Shown here: positions 16,793-25,263 of the stretch, in pieces
Layout: the number at the start of each line of letters is the position of its first letter
Position numbering within the stretch: the first letter of the stretch is position 1
DNA from: Paludibacter propionicigenes
Lineage (GTDB): Bacteria; Bacteroidota; Bacteroidia; Bacteroidales; JAFGXI01
NCBI GenBank assembly: GCA_020721655.1
Contig: DYMG01000020.1
Coordinates: forward strand, 1-34,273
Direction: 5' to 3'
Length of the DNA stretch: 34,273 bases
Notes under the pieces: generated by a model
What the model was told of the DNA's origin: nothing
What the model saw: only the letters and a program-made list of their open reading frames with translations
Databases searched by the model: none
Program-made: the position numbers and the translations under genes

Positions 16793-18757
16793 ATGAAAAA
16801 AAATAGTGTAATAATATTATTTTTACTAACCTTAAGTTTTTCGTCGATAGCACAAGAAACAAATTACGACGACAATTCAATATTAATGACAATTGGTAAT
16901 AAAAAAATTGCAAAAGGCGAATTTTATAGAATTTACAGTAAAAACAACACAAATGCAGAAGTAAAATCGGTAAAAGAATATTTAACTTTGTTCGAGAACT
17001 TTAAATTAAAAGTTATTGAAGCCGAAAATTTAGGATTAGACACCCTCAAAAATTTTAAACGAGAACTAAGCGGTTACATAGTTCAGTTAGAAAAACCTTA
17101 TTTTACAGATAGTACAGTAGATGAGAAACTAATAGCAGAAGCTTACGAAAGATCAAAATACGATGTTAGAGTTTCGCATATTTTAATTAAATTAGCACCA
17201 GACGCACTACCAGCCGACACTCTAAAAGCATATAACAAAATAAAATCGTTGCTTAATTCAATAAACACCAAAAAAAGCACTTTTGAAGAAGTTGCCAAGA
17301 AAAACTCTGACGACACATACACAGCAACAAAAAAGGGCGACTTAGGCTTTTTTACTGTTTTTCAGATGGTTCATGAGTTTGAAACTAACGCATATAATAC
17401 AAAAGTAGAGGAAATATCCAAAATTTTCAGAACAAAATTTGGCTATCACATACTTAAAGTTACCGACAAAAGACCAGCTTTTGGAGAAATAAAAGTAGCA
17501 CACATTATGGTTGCAGTTCCCGAAAATGCCGACTCAACAAAAAAAATTGAAACTCGCAAAAAAATTGAAGATATATACAAACAACTACAAAATGGCGAAA
17601 ATTTCGCAAACTTAGCCTTAAAAAACTCAGACGATAAAGGCTCAGCATCAAAAGGTGGCGAGTTAGATTGGTTTGGAACAGGAAGAATGGTTCCCGAATT
17701 TGAAGCAGCCGCATTTAACTTGAAAAATAAAAACGATTATACACAACCAATAAAAACAAATTTTGGCTGGCACATAATTAAACTTATCGATAAAAAAGAA
17801 CCAAAATCTTTACAAGACCAAAAAGAATATATTAAAAATAAACTTTCTAAAGATGCTCGTGCCGACCAAAGTAGAGTGGTTGTAATTTCCAGATTATCAA
17901 AAGAATACAAACTTAAAACAAATACAGAACAATTAAAAGAAATTTATAAATTTTACGACACCAAATCAACAGACATTATAAAACTTACCGATTCTATTAT
18001 AAATACTTACACTGGTGTAGTTTTAACTTTAGGCGACACAATAATTTATTTGAAAGATTTTGCAAAATATATTAGAACTCATGCAGGCAAAGACGTTAGA
18101 AGCGAAAATCCAGACGTTTTTGTGTACAATAAATTTAAAAAATTTACTGATGATTGCGTAATAAATTACGAAAAAACAAAACTTGAAAGTAAATACCCCG
18201 ATTTTAAATACCTTGTAAAAGAATACCACGATGGCATTCTTCTATTCGATTTAACCGATAAAACTGTTTGGAGCAAAGCAATATCTGATACTGTTGGACT
18301 AGAAAATTTTTATCAAAAAAACAAAAGTAAATTTATGTGGGACAGTAGATTAGATGTAACATATTATACAGTTCCAAATACATACTACCAAAAAGCAATT
18401 AAAATAGCCGAAAAACAATTATCGCAAGATAAAGCCTTAGCAGAGCTACAAAAATTAGCAAAAAAAGATACATCTGCAGTTTTTTTAGTAGAAGACAAAA
18501 AAATATCTAAAGGCGATAACGAAAAAATTGATAACTCGACAATAGAAAAGGGAATTTTAGAACTAGAAAATGTTGATAATGTTGTAAAATTTATTTATAT
18601 AAAAGGTAAATTGCAACCAATGCCTAAAGAATTGAATGAAATAAAAGGCTTAATTACAGCCGATTATCAAAATTATTTAGAACAAGAATGGATAAAAGAA
18701 CTACGAAATAAATATAAAATTGAAATAAATAACGATGTTTTAAACTCGATTAAATAA
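16793..18757 (+). CDS. Periplasmic parvulin-type peptidyl-prolyl isomerase with two PpiC domains
   Basis: This is a secreted chaperone-isomerase for outer-membrane proteins, related to SurA. The 654 residues start with a signal (1-20, ending SIA-Q). An N-terminal SurA_N-like helical part (about 30-120) is followed by PpiC domain 1 (about 124-224: VRVSHILIK ... GDLGFFTVFQMVHEFE) and PpiC domain 2 (about 232-332: IKVAHIMVA ... GGELDWFGTGRMVPEFE). A long C-terminal helical region of unknown role (340-654) completes it. Both PpiC domains keep the opening His and the FGxHI end. It lies 32 bases after guaB and is followed by a terminator hairpin. Gene order guaB-PPIase-PPIase-SurA is seen in several Bacteroidota. 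Confidence 0.92.
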   Translation: MKKNSVIILFLLTLSFSSIAQETNYDDNSILMTIGNKKIAKGEFYRIYSKNNTNAEVKSVKEYLTLFENFKLKVIEAENLGLDTLKNFKRELSGYIVQLEKPYFTDSTVDEKLIAEAYERSKYDVRVSHILIKLAPDALPADTLKAYNKIKSLLNSINTKKSTFEEVAKKNSDDTYTATKKGDLGFFTVFQMVHEFETNAYNTKVEEISKIFRTKFGYHILKVTDKRPAFGEIKVAHIMVAVPENADSTKKIETRKKIEDIYKQLQNGENFANLALKNSDDKGSASKGGELDWFGTGRMVPEFEAAAFNLKNKNDYTQPIKTNFGWHIIKLIDKKEPKSLQDQKEYIKNKLSKDARADQSRVVVISRLSKEYKLKTNTEQLKEIYKFYDTKSTDIIKLTDSIINTYTGVVLTLGDTIIYLKDFAKYIRTHAGKDVRSENPDVFVYNKFKKFTDDCVINYEKTKLESKYPDFKYLVKEYHDGILLFDLTDKTVWSKAISDTVGLENFYQKNKSKFMWDSRLDVTYYTVPNTYYQKAIKIAEKQLSQDKALAELQKLAKKDTSAVFLVEDKKISKGDNEKIDNSTIEKGILELENVDNVVKFIYIKGKLQPMPKELNEIKGLITADYQNYLEQEWIKELRNKYKIEINNDVLNSIK

Positions 18758-18770
18758 TTAAAAAAATATT

Positions 18771-18802
18771 ACTTGCCTCATTATACGAGGCAAGTTTTTT
18801 TT
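18771..18802 (+). terminator. Rho-independent terminator adjoining the next start codon
   Basis: ACTTGCCTC (18771-18779) and GAGGCAAGT (18787-18795) form a 9-bp perfect stem with a 7-base loop and a T-run to 18802. The next ATG is at 18805, so the hairpin occupies the whole ribosome-binding region of that gene. Confidence 0.88.
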
Positions 18803-18804
18803 AA

Positions 18805-19659
18805 ATGAAAATAAAAATAATATATATAATTGTAATAATGCTTATTGTAACAATATTATCGTGCAATAACAACATTAAAAAAGAAGACGACAATTCCATC
18901 ATAGCAAAAATAGGAGAGAATTATCTTTATTATAATCAAATTTTTATACCAAATAATATAACAGACACAGCCGAATTTATAAAAAATGAAACTAACAAAT
19001 GGATAAAAAATCAATTGCTATACATAGAAGCTGTTAAATACCTGCCAAAAGAAGAAAAAGAAGCAATAGAACCTTTAATAAACGACTACAAACAACAACT
19101 TTACATTAATTCTTACATTGATTTGTACGTTAAAACAAAACTCGACACAATAGTTACAAACAATGAAGTTTTTGAATACTACAATAAAAATAAAATTTTT
19201 TACAAACTCCCAGAAAATATTGTGAAAGCAATATTTATAAAAATACCAGCCAATGCACCAAAAATAAACAAAATTGAAAATTTGTTGAAATCAAAAAAAG
19301 AAAAAGATGTTGAAAAATTGAACATTTATTGTGCAAAATACGCAGAAAAATTCGACGATTTTAAAGGAAATTGGGTAGAATTTTCAGAAGTATTAAAACT
19401 TATTCCCAATCAAATAGAAAATTCAACATCAACACTTAAAAACAAACATATTTTAACCTCAAAAGATAGTTTATATTACTATTTTATTGATATATATGAC
19501 TATAAACTAGAAAAAGATACAACACCACTTATATTTGTTAAAAATGAAATAATAGAACAAATAAGCAAAAAAAAGAAAAAAGATATCATAAAAAAACTCG
19601 AATACGATTTAATGAAAGATAACGAAAATAAAAAAACAATAGAAATACTTAATAAATAA
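18805..19659 (+). CDS. SurA/PpiC-related lipoprotein lacking a clear isomerase site
   Basis: The 284-residue protein has a lipobox ending ILSC, so Cys20 is the likely lipidation site. The N-terminal half (about 30-120) resembles the SurA helical region (IAKIGENYLYYNQIF, then long helices). A parvulin-like C-terminal half begins at AIFIKIPANAP. There the conserved opening His of SHILIK is absent and no GGELGFF-type strand follows, so I expect chaperone activity without catalysis. It sits between two clear SurA-type genes and ends 8 bases before the second. The ATG at 18805 is needed for the positively charged signal start; M12 would leave none. A terminator immediately before it suggests regulated read-through. 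Confidence 0.75.
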   Translation: MKIKIIYIIVIMLIVTILSCNNNIKKEDDNSIIAKIGENYLYYNQIFIPNNITDTAEFIKNETNKWIKNQLLYIEAVKYLPKEEKEAIEPLINDYKQQLYINSYIDLYVKTKLDTIVTNNEVFEYYNKNKIFYKLPENIVKAIFIKIPANAPKINKIENLLKSKKEKDVEKLNIYCAKYAEKFDDFKGNWVEFSEVLKLIPNQIENSTSTLKNKHILTSKDSLYYYFIDIYDYKLEKDTTPLIFVKNEIIEQISKKKKKDIIKKLEYDLMKDNENKKTIEILNK

Positions 19660-19667
19660 ATCATTAA

Positions 19668-21011
19668 ATGAAAAAAATAACAATATTATTATCAATAATT
19701 ATTTCACTAAATATTTTTTCACAAACCGAACAAAAAGTTATTGATAGAATTATAGCAGTTGTGGGAAAAAACATAATATTAGAATCAGATGTAGAAAACC
19801 AATATTTGCAATACAAACAGCAAGCTGTTGATTACAACGGCGATATTAAATGTAAAATATTTGAAGATTTATTATTTAGTAAACTACTTTTAGACCAAGC
19901 CCAATTAGATAGTATAGAAATATCGGAAAATGAAATTGAAGACAATTTAGACCGACGAATTAGATACTTTGTTGCACAAATTGGCTCTGAAGAAAAACTC
20001 GAAGAATTTTATGGCAAATCAATAGCAGAAATAAAACAAGAATTTAGAGACGTACTGAAAAATCAAATGTTAGTTGAACGAATGCAATCCGATTTAACAA
20101 AAGATGTAAAAGTTACACCATCAGAAATACGAAAATTTTACGATGAAATTCCTAAAGACAGCCTTCCAAAAATTCAAGCATCAACAAAATTTCAGCAAAT
20201 AGTAGTAATACCAAAAATAAGCGAAAAAGAAAAACTTCAGGTAAAAGAACAACTTCGCGATTTTAAAGAAAGAATTAAAACCGGCACTAAATTCTCCGCA
20301 TTAGCAGTACTTTACTCTGAAGATCCAGGCTCGGCAAAAAAAGGAGGCGAATTAGGCTTTGTTGGACGAACCGACTTAGTTCCAGAATTTGCAGCCGTTG
20401 CATTTAAACTAAAAACCCCAGACGAAGTATCAAAAGTTGTAGAAACAGAATACGGATTTCATATAATTCAACTAATTGAACAAAAAGGCGAAAAAATTAA
20501 TGTACGTCATATTCTACTAAAACCCAAAGTTTCTTTCGAAGAATTTAACAAAGCTCAAAGACGTATAGATAGCCTACACGCAATAGTTTTAGCAGATACC
20601 ATAACTTTTGAAGAAGCTGCAAAACGCTATTCTGACGACCGCGACACAAAATTTAATGGTGGTTACATAATAAACCAAGAAACAGCTACAACATCTTTTA
20701 CCGATGAACAAATTGACCCAGCTTTAGCATATAATATTAAAGGTGTTGCAGTTGGCAACATAACAAGAACTTTTAGAACAAAAAATGAAAAAGACCAAGA
20801 TGTTTTAAAATTTGTAAAAACACAATCTAAAACAAACGCCCATTCTGCAAATATTTCAACCGATTATAAAATAATTCAAGAAATGTGCATAGCAACAAAA
20901 AAACAAAAAGAAATACTTAAATGGGTGGAAAATAAACAAAAAAACACCTATATGAAAATAGATAAATCGTATTCAAATTGCAATTTTGAATCTAAAGGTT
21001 GGGTTAAATAA
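19668..21011 (+). CDS. surA: SurA-type periplasmic chaperone / peptidyl-prolyl isomerase
   Basis: The protein has 447 residues and a signal peptide (1-18, ILSIIISLNIFSQ). The SurA_N domain covers about 22-150 (IDRIIAVVGKNIILESDVENQ, the SurA hallmark). PpiC 1 is at about 172-270 (TKFQQIVVIPK ... GGELGFVGRTDLVPEFA ... YGFHIIQLIE) and PpiC 2 at about 278-375 (NVRHILLKPKVS ... FNGGYI). SurA escorts unfolded beta-barrel proteins to the BAM complex. It is probably translated with the preceding lipoprotein (8-base gap) and followed after 25 bases by moxR. The second PpiC domain keeps the His of RHILLK. Confidence 0.93.
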   Translation: MKKITILLSIIISLNIFSQTEQKVIDRIIAVVGKNIILESDVENQYLQYKQQAVDYNGDIKCKIFEDLLFSKLLLDQAQLDSIEISENEIEDNLDRRIRYFVAQIGSEEKLEEFYGKSIAEIKQEFRDVLKNQMLVERMQSDLTKDVKVTPSEIRKFYDEIPKDSLPKIQASTKFQQIVVIPKISEKEKLQVKEQLRDFKERIKTGTKFSALAVLYSEDPGSAKKGGELGFVGRTDLVPEFAAVAFKLKTPDEVSKVVETEYGFHIIQLIEQKGEKINVRHILLKPKVSFEEFNKAQRRIDSLHAIVLADTITFEEAAKRYSDDRDTKFNGGYIINQETATTSFTDEQIDPALAYNIKGVAVGNITRTFRTKNEKDQDVLKFVKTQSKTNAHSANISTDYKIIQEMCIATKKQKEILKWVENKQKNTYMKIDKSYSNCNFESKGWVK

Positions 21012-21036
21012 TATAAACAAATATAATTTTTTTTTG

Positions 21037-22002
21037 ATGAATAACTTTAAATCAGACACAGACGCAATAAACACTTTAAGAGACGATTATAAAAAATTAA
21101 CTCAAGAAATAAGCAAAATAATTGTTGGGCAAGACGAAACAATAAAAGAAGTATTGATTTCAATCTTTGGAAAAGGACATTGCCTACTAATAGGAGTTCC
21201 GGGATTAGCAAAAACGCTGTTAGTTACAACAATATCGGAAGTATTAGGCTTAGACTTTAAACGAATACAGTTTACACCCGATTTAATGCCATCAGACATT
21301 ATAGGAACAGAAATATTAGGCTCTGATAGAAATTTTAAATTCATAAAAGGACCAATTTTTTCAAATTTTATTCTTGCCGACGAAATAAACCGTACACCAC
21401 CAAAAACACAAGCCGCACTTTTAGAAGCAATGCAAGAAAAATCGGTAACAACAGCAGGCAGAACTTTTGAATTAGAAAAACCATTCTTTGTATTAGCAAC
21501 TCAAAACCCAATAGAACAAGAAGGAACATATCCATTACCTGAAGCTCAATTAGATAGGTTTATGTTTAACATAATTTTAGATTATCCAACCCTAAATGAA
21601 GAAATAGAAATAGTTAAACAAACAACTTCCGATTTAATAGTTGAACTAAATAAAATACTAACAGCCGAAGAAATAATATTCTATCAAAATTTAATTAGAA
21701 AAGTGCCGGTAAATAACAATATAGTTGAATATGCTGTAAACTTAGTTAGCAAAACACGCCCAAACACAAATTACTCTACACCCGAAGTAAACAAATATTT
21801 AAGCTGGGGGGCAGGTCCAAGAGCATCGCAATATTTAATTATAGGAGCAAAAGTAAACGCAGTAATAAACGGAAAGTATTCTCCAGATATTGAAGACGTT
21901 AAAGCAATTGCAGTACCAGTGCTTCGCCATCGATTAGTTAAAAATTACAAAGCCGATGTCGATAACATAACAATTGAACAAATAATAAAAGGATTACTTT
22001 AA
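21037..22002 (+). CDS. MoxR-family AAA+ ATPase
   Basis: MoxR ATPases act as chaperones, often loading metal or protein partners with VWA-domain proteins. The 321 residues from ATG 21037 contain Walker A GVPGLAKT (53-60), Walker B FILADEINR, and the segments PPKTQAALLEAMQE and LATQNPIEQEGTYPLPEAQ that define the family. An in-frame TTG at 20986 was rejected because it lies inside surA and would add 17 unmatched residues. MoxR genes are usually followed by a DUF58 protein and VWA (Bat) genes. Here a 152-bp repeat and clpS follow instead, so its partners must be elsewhere or lost. Confidence 0.95.
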   Translation: MNNFKSDTDAINTLRDDYKKLTQEISKIIVGQDETIKEVLISIFGKGHCLLIGVPGLAKTLLVTTISEVLGLDFKRIQFTPDLMPSDIIGTEILGSDRNFKFIKGPIFSNFILADEINRTPPKTQAALLEAMQEKSVTTAGRTFELEKPFFVLATQNPIEQEGTYPLPEAQLDRFMFNIILDYPTLNEEIEIVKQTTSDLIVELNKILTAEEIIFYQNLIRKVPVNNNIVEYAVNLVSKTRPNTNYSTPEVNKYLSWGAGPRASQYLIIGAKVNAVINGKYSPDIEDVKAIAVPVLRHRLVKNYKADVDNITIEQIIKGLL

Positions 22003-22012
22003 CTTTTTATTT

Positions 22013-22164
22013 ATGAGGTCAGGCTAAAAAGTTATAAAGTTGAAAATTTATAAAGTTAAATTATTGATAATAAGAGTTTTAATTCAAATTTACAACAATA
22101 TATAAAATCCTGATAATTAAATACATAGCCTATTTAATGAAAATTAAACTGACTTTTTATACCG
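22013..22164 (+). repeat. 152-bp dispersed intergenic repeat, copy 2
   Basis: This is the second copy of the element at 15018-15169, in the same direction and of the same length, with 5 transitions between the two. It begins 10 bases after the moxR stop and ends 72 bases before the clpS -7 box. Both copies thus sit between a stop codon and a promoter. No flanking direct repeat was seen. Confidence 0.9.
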
Positions 22165-22236
22165 GACACATTTATTATTAACACTAATATCTTTAAAAGT
22201 TTATAAATAAGAAACTTTATTACAAAAAAACTTTCT

Positions 22237-22244
22237 TATATTTG
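22237..22244 (+). promoter_or_regulatory. -7 box for clpS
   Basis: TATATTTG fits TAnnTTTG and lies 23 bases before the clpS ATG at 22268. Confidence 0.6.
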
Positions 22245-22267
22245 TATTGAAATAATTTTTTTGTGAT

Positions 22268-22549
22268 ATGACAAAAGAAAATACTAAAAGTAATAGTAAA
22301 GAATCATTAAACGAATCGTTGGGAAAAAATAGAATGCTAATTTTACATAACGATGAAATAAACTCGTTCGACTTTGTTATAGAAACACTCGTAAAAGTTT
22401 GTAAACACGACGAAATACAAGCCGAACAATGTGCATTTATAACTCACTATAAAGGAAAATGTGATGTTAAAAAAGGAAGTTTCAATTTGCTAAAACCAAT
22501 GAAAGATGAACTTATAAATAAAGGTTTAAGCGTAACAATTGAAGACTAG
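22268..22549 (+). CDS. clpS: ATP-dependent Clp protease adaptor ClpS
   Basis: ClpS hands N-degron proteins (bulky hydrophobic N-termini) to ClpA- or ClpC-type unfoldases with ClpP. The 93 residues have a disordered, Ser/Asn-rich N-tail (1-22), then the ClpS core: LILHNDEINSFDFVIETL, the helix EIQAEQCAFITHYKGKCDVKKG and the end GLSVTIED. HNDE fits the degron-binding pocket motif HNDD/E. It has its own promoter after the repeat. nfeD follows at 26 bases and may be co-transcribed. No clpA or clpC lies in the window. Confidence 0.93.
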   Translation: MTKENTKSNSKESLNESLGKNRMLILHNDEINSFDFVIETLVKVCKHDEIQAEQCAFITHYKGKCDVKKGSFNLLKPMKDELINKGLSVTIED

Positions 22550-22575
22550 TAAACAGTATAAAAAACAACCAATAA

Positions 22576-23037
22576 ATGACCATTTTCATAATAATTTTTT
22601 TAATTTTAATAGGAATATCACTGATATTGCTTGAGTTTTTGGTTTTACCGGGAACAATTATCGCCGCAGTTGGCGGATTTTTGTTATTAGGAAGCGGAAT
22701 TTATTTAAGTTACAGTTCTTATGGAATTATTTATGGACACATTTCTGTTGCAGCAGTACTAATATCTCTAATAATATCATTCATTATTGTTCTAAGATCT
22801 AAAACATGGAAAAAAATAATGTTGAAAACCGAAATTACAGGAGTTACAAACACTTACGAAAAAGAAAAAATTAATGTTGGCGATAAAGGTATTACAATAT
22901 CTCGCTTAGCACCAATGGGAAAAGTAGAAGTAAATGGGGTAGTGGTAGAAGCAAAATCAATAAACGATTTTATAGACCAAAACAAAGAAATTACAGTAGT
23001 AAAAGTAGAACAAGATAAACTAATAGTAAAAATTTAA
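22576..23037 (+). CDS. Short NfeD-like membrane protein
   Basis: The protein has 153 residues. Three hydrophobic segments (about 2-23, 27-46 and 54-76) precede a small beta-rich OB-fold domain (about 95-153: NVGDKGITISRLAPMGKVEVNGVVVEA). This is the truncated NfeD type without the N-terminal ClpP-class protease. It ends 21 bases before floA. In many bacteria short NfeD and flotillin are an operon that shapes membrane microdomains, so the partner role is inferred from neighbourhood as well as similarity. Confidence 0.9.
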   Translation: MTIFIIIFLILIGISLILLEFLVLPGTIIAAVGGFLLLGSGIYLSYSSYGIIYGHISVAAVLISLIISFIIVLRSKTWKKIMLKTEITGVTNTYEKEKINVGDKGITISRLAPMGKVEVNGVVVEAKSINDFIDQNKEITVVKVEQDKLIVKI

Positions 23038-23058
23038 TTTTCACATAAAAATTACACA

Positions 23059-24036
23059 ATGGATTATTCAGTATTATTATTTTCAGTAATTGGTAGTTTA
23101 GTGGCACTAATAGTGCTATTATACTTCATTCCAATTGGTTTATGGTTTCAGGCTCTTGTGTCGAACGTAAACATTTCACTATTACAATTAGTATTTATGC
23201 GTTGGCGAAAAGTCCCACCATCAAAAATTGTTAGCGCCCTTATTGAAGCCCACAAAGCTGGAATAAACACACTCTCACGTAATGAATTAGAAGCACACTT
23301 TTTAGCCGGAGGAAACATTGAACGAGTTGTACATGCTCTTGTTTCGGCATCTAAAGCCAACATCGATTTAGATTTTAGAATGGCTACTGCTATTGACTTA
23401 GCAGGTCGAGATGTTTTTGAAGCGGTGCAAATGTCGGTTAATCCAAAAGTTATTAACACACCCCCAATTACAGCAGTTGCAACTGATGGTATTCAGCTTA
23501 TTTGTAAAGCAAGAGTAACTGTAAGGGCAAATATAAAACAATTAGTTGGAGGTGCCGGCGAAGAAACTGTATTAGCCCGAATTGGCGAAGGCGTTGTATC
23601 TTCAATAGGTTCTGCAAAATCGCATAAAGATGTTTTAGAAAACCCAGATTCTATATCAAAATTAGTACTTTCTAAAGGATTAGACGCTGGTACTGCTTTT
23701 GAAATTCTTTCTATTGATATTGCAGATATTGACATTGGAAGAAATATTGGAGCCGTTCTTCAAACAGACCAAGCCGATGCCGATTTAAAAGTTGCACAAG
23801 CAAAAGCCGAAGAAAGAAGAGCTATGGCGGTTGCTAACGAGCAAGAAATGAGGGCTTTGGCTCAACAAATGAGAGCTCACGTTATAGAAGCTGAAGCAGA
23901 AATTCCAAAAGCAATGGCTGATGCGTTTCGCTCTGGCAACTTAGGAATTATGGATTATTACAAAATGAAAAACATTCAAGCGGACACCGAAATGAGAGAA
24001 TCAATTTCTAAGCAACCAAATAGTACCGAAAAATAA
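23059..24036 (+). CDS. floA: Flotillin-like protein FloA (YqfA family)
   Basis: FloA is an inner-membrane SPFH-type scaffold of functional membrane microdomains. The 325 residues have a re-entrant or transmembrane N-terminus (about 5-30), then the FloA core: [40 protein letters not shown] and the band-7 part RARVTV-type [20 protein letters not shown]. The tail is a long helix rich in Ala, Glu and Gln (about 245-300, [20 protein letters not shown]). The length is normal. It is the downstream partner of the short NfeD. A shared terminator hairpin lies between its stop and trmB. Confidence 0.95.
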   Translation: MDYSVLLFSVIGSLVALIVLLYFIPIGLWFQALVSNVNISLLQLVFMRWRKVPPSKIVSALIEAHKAGINTLSRNELEAHFLAGGNIERVVHALVSASKANIDLDFRMATAIDLAGRDVFEAVQMSVNPKVINTPPITAVATDGIQLICKARVTVRANIKQLVGGAGEETVLARIGEGVVSSIGSAKSHKDVLENPDSISKLVLSKGLDAGTAFEILSIDIADIDIGRNIGAVLQTDQADADLKVAQAKAEERRAMAVANEQEMRALAQQMRAHVIEAEAEIPKAMADAFRSGNLGIMDYYKMKNIQADTEMRESISKQPNSTEK

Positions 24037-24063
24037 ATAGTTTATTGCTAAAATAATTTAAAA

Positions 24064-24093
24064 TAGAGGCTATTATTAATTTAATAGCCTCTT
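24064..24093. terminator. Bidirectional terminator overlapping the trmB stop
   Basis: AGAGGCTATTA (24065-24075) pairs perfectly with TAATAGCCTCT (24082-24092) around a 6-base loop. The downstream arm is the coding end of trmB (Arg-Gly-Tyr-stop), so the terminator is built into the gene. It serves floA on the plus strand and trmB on the minus strand. Confidence 0.85.
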
Positions 24094-24791
24094 ATTATTT
24101 CTTCCGAAATTGGAGTATCAATAACAGGTTTGTCGTTAATTCTAAATTTAAGATAAGTTATTTTCTTCCCTTCTTTTAAAAACATTTGTTCGTAAAATGT
24201 TTTTATTGATAGTTTTTCATTGGCATATTCTGATGAATATAAATCTTCGGTATTTATAATTATTTCAAAATTATTTGTTTTTGCAAGTTCTAATGTATAA
24301 TAATACATAAGCCTACTATCGGTTTTTAAATTTATTATCCCATTTGGTTTAAGTACATTTTGGTATCGGGTTATAAACATTGGAGATGTTAATCGTTTTC
24401 TTCGTTTTTCTTTCTGAGGATCTGGAAATGTAATCCAAATTTCATCTAATTCGTTTTTTGCAAATATTTTCTCAATAAAATCTATTCTTGTGCGAATAAA
24501 TGCAACGTTATTAATTTTTAAATTATTAACAGTAGTTGCTCCACGCCACATTCTTGCACCTTTAATATCAATACCAATATAATTATTGTGGGTGTTTTGT
24601 TGAGCCAAACCAACTGTATATTCGCCTTTTCCGCAACCAAGTTCGGCAACTATTTTATTGTTGTTGTTAAAAAAATTTAACCAACTTCCTTTTAATTTAT
24701 AATCACCATTTTTTAGAACATCGTAAGTAGCATGAAAAACATGTTTAAATGTATCCATTTCGGCGAATTGTTGTAATTTATTTTTTGCCAC
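24081..24791 (-). CDS. trmB: tRNA (guanine-46-N7)-methyltransferase TrmB
   Basis: TrmB methylates G46 in the variable loop of many tRNAs using SAM. The 236 residues show the SAM motif ELGCGKGEYTVGLAQQ, the second loop GIDIKGARMWRGA and the family's catalytic segment IWITFPDPQKEKRRKRL. The ATG at 24791 follows gldH by 4 bases, so it is the third gene of the ricT operon. The stop codon and the last three sense codons form one arm of a terminator hairpin. Confidence 0.95.
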   Translation of the reverse strand: MAKNKLQQFAEMDTFKHVFHATYDVLKNGDYKLKGSWLNFFNNNNKIVAELGCGKGEYTVGLAQQNTHNNYIGIDIKGARMWRGATTVNNLKINNVAFIRTRIDFIEKIFAKNELDEIWITFPDPQKEKRRKRLTSPMFITRYQNVLKPNGIINLKTDSRLMYYYTLELAKTNNFEIIINTEDLYSSEYANEKLSIKTFYEQMFLKEGKKITYLKFRINDKPVIDTPISEEIIRGY

Positions 24792-24795
24792 GAAA

Positions 24796-25260
24796 TTAAT
24801 TTATTTGTTTAACGCTAATTCCTATTTTAGTAATTCCTATTAAGGTGTCTTCTCGCATACCTTGAATTATTGTTGTTTTGTAAACTCCTGATAATGGAAA
24901 TATTATCGCTTTTTTGAATAAATATTTCCCGTAATAATTATCGCCTTTTTTACTTCCAACCCACTTGCCTTTATAATCTGCCATAAAAACATCAATGGTG
25001 TCGATAATAGTTTTTTTATCGGGCGATTCAATTTTTACAAATAAAAATAAATTGCTATACTTAAAGTTATCAGTGTTTTCTATGTCTATAAAAACATTGA
25101 ATATTTGCTTAGTGTCTTTTATTTTTAAATTAAAAACAGCACTATCTTTATTTGTCCAATAATTTTCGTTTATTTCCTTTATATCTTCAAAAACTACTGA
25201 ATTACAAGAATATATGCTTGCAATTGATAGTAATATTAGTGATAAAAATGTGCGTCTCAT
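24796..25260 (-). CDS. gldH: Gliding-motility lipoprotein GldH
   Basis: GldH is an outer-envelope lipoprotein first found as needed for gliding in Flavobacterium and present in many non-gliding relatives. The 154 residues have a lipobox ending IYSC (Cys19 lipidated). A beta-rich body includes FVKIESPDKKTIIDTIDVFMADYKGKW-type strands and ends at GVYKTTIIQGMREDTLIGI, all characteristic. It lies 3 bases after ricT and 4 before trmB. No other gld or T9SS genes are here, so motility cannot be inferred. Confidence 0.92.
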   Translation of the reverse strand: MRRTFLSLILLSIASIYSCNSVVFEDIKEINENYWTNKDSAVFNLKIKDTKQIFNVFIDIENTDNFKYSNLFLFVKIESPDKKTIIDTIDVFMADYKGKWVGSKKGDNYYGKYLFKKAIIFPLSGVYKTTIIQGMREDTLIGITKIGISVKQIN

Positions 25261-25263
25261 TAT

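Noticed and set aside
16602-16952. 116-aa minus-strand frame
   Set aside because: Shadow across the guaB end and the start of the PpiC gene. Its Phe/Leu-rich sequence is typical of antisense AT-rich coding.
20986-21036. TTG start for moxR inside surA
   Set aside because: Adds 17 residues unlike MoxR, and ATG 21037 gives the normal start.
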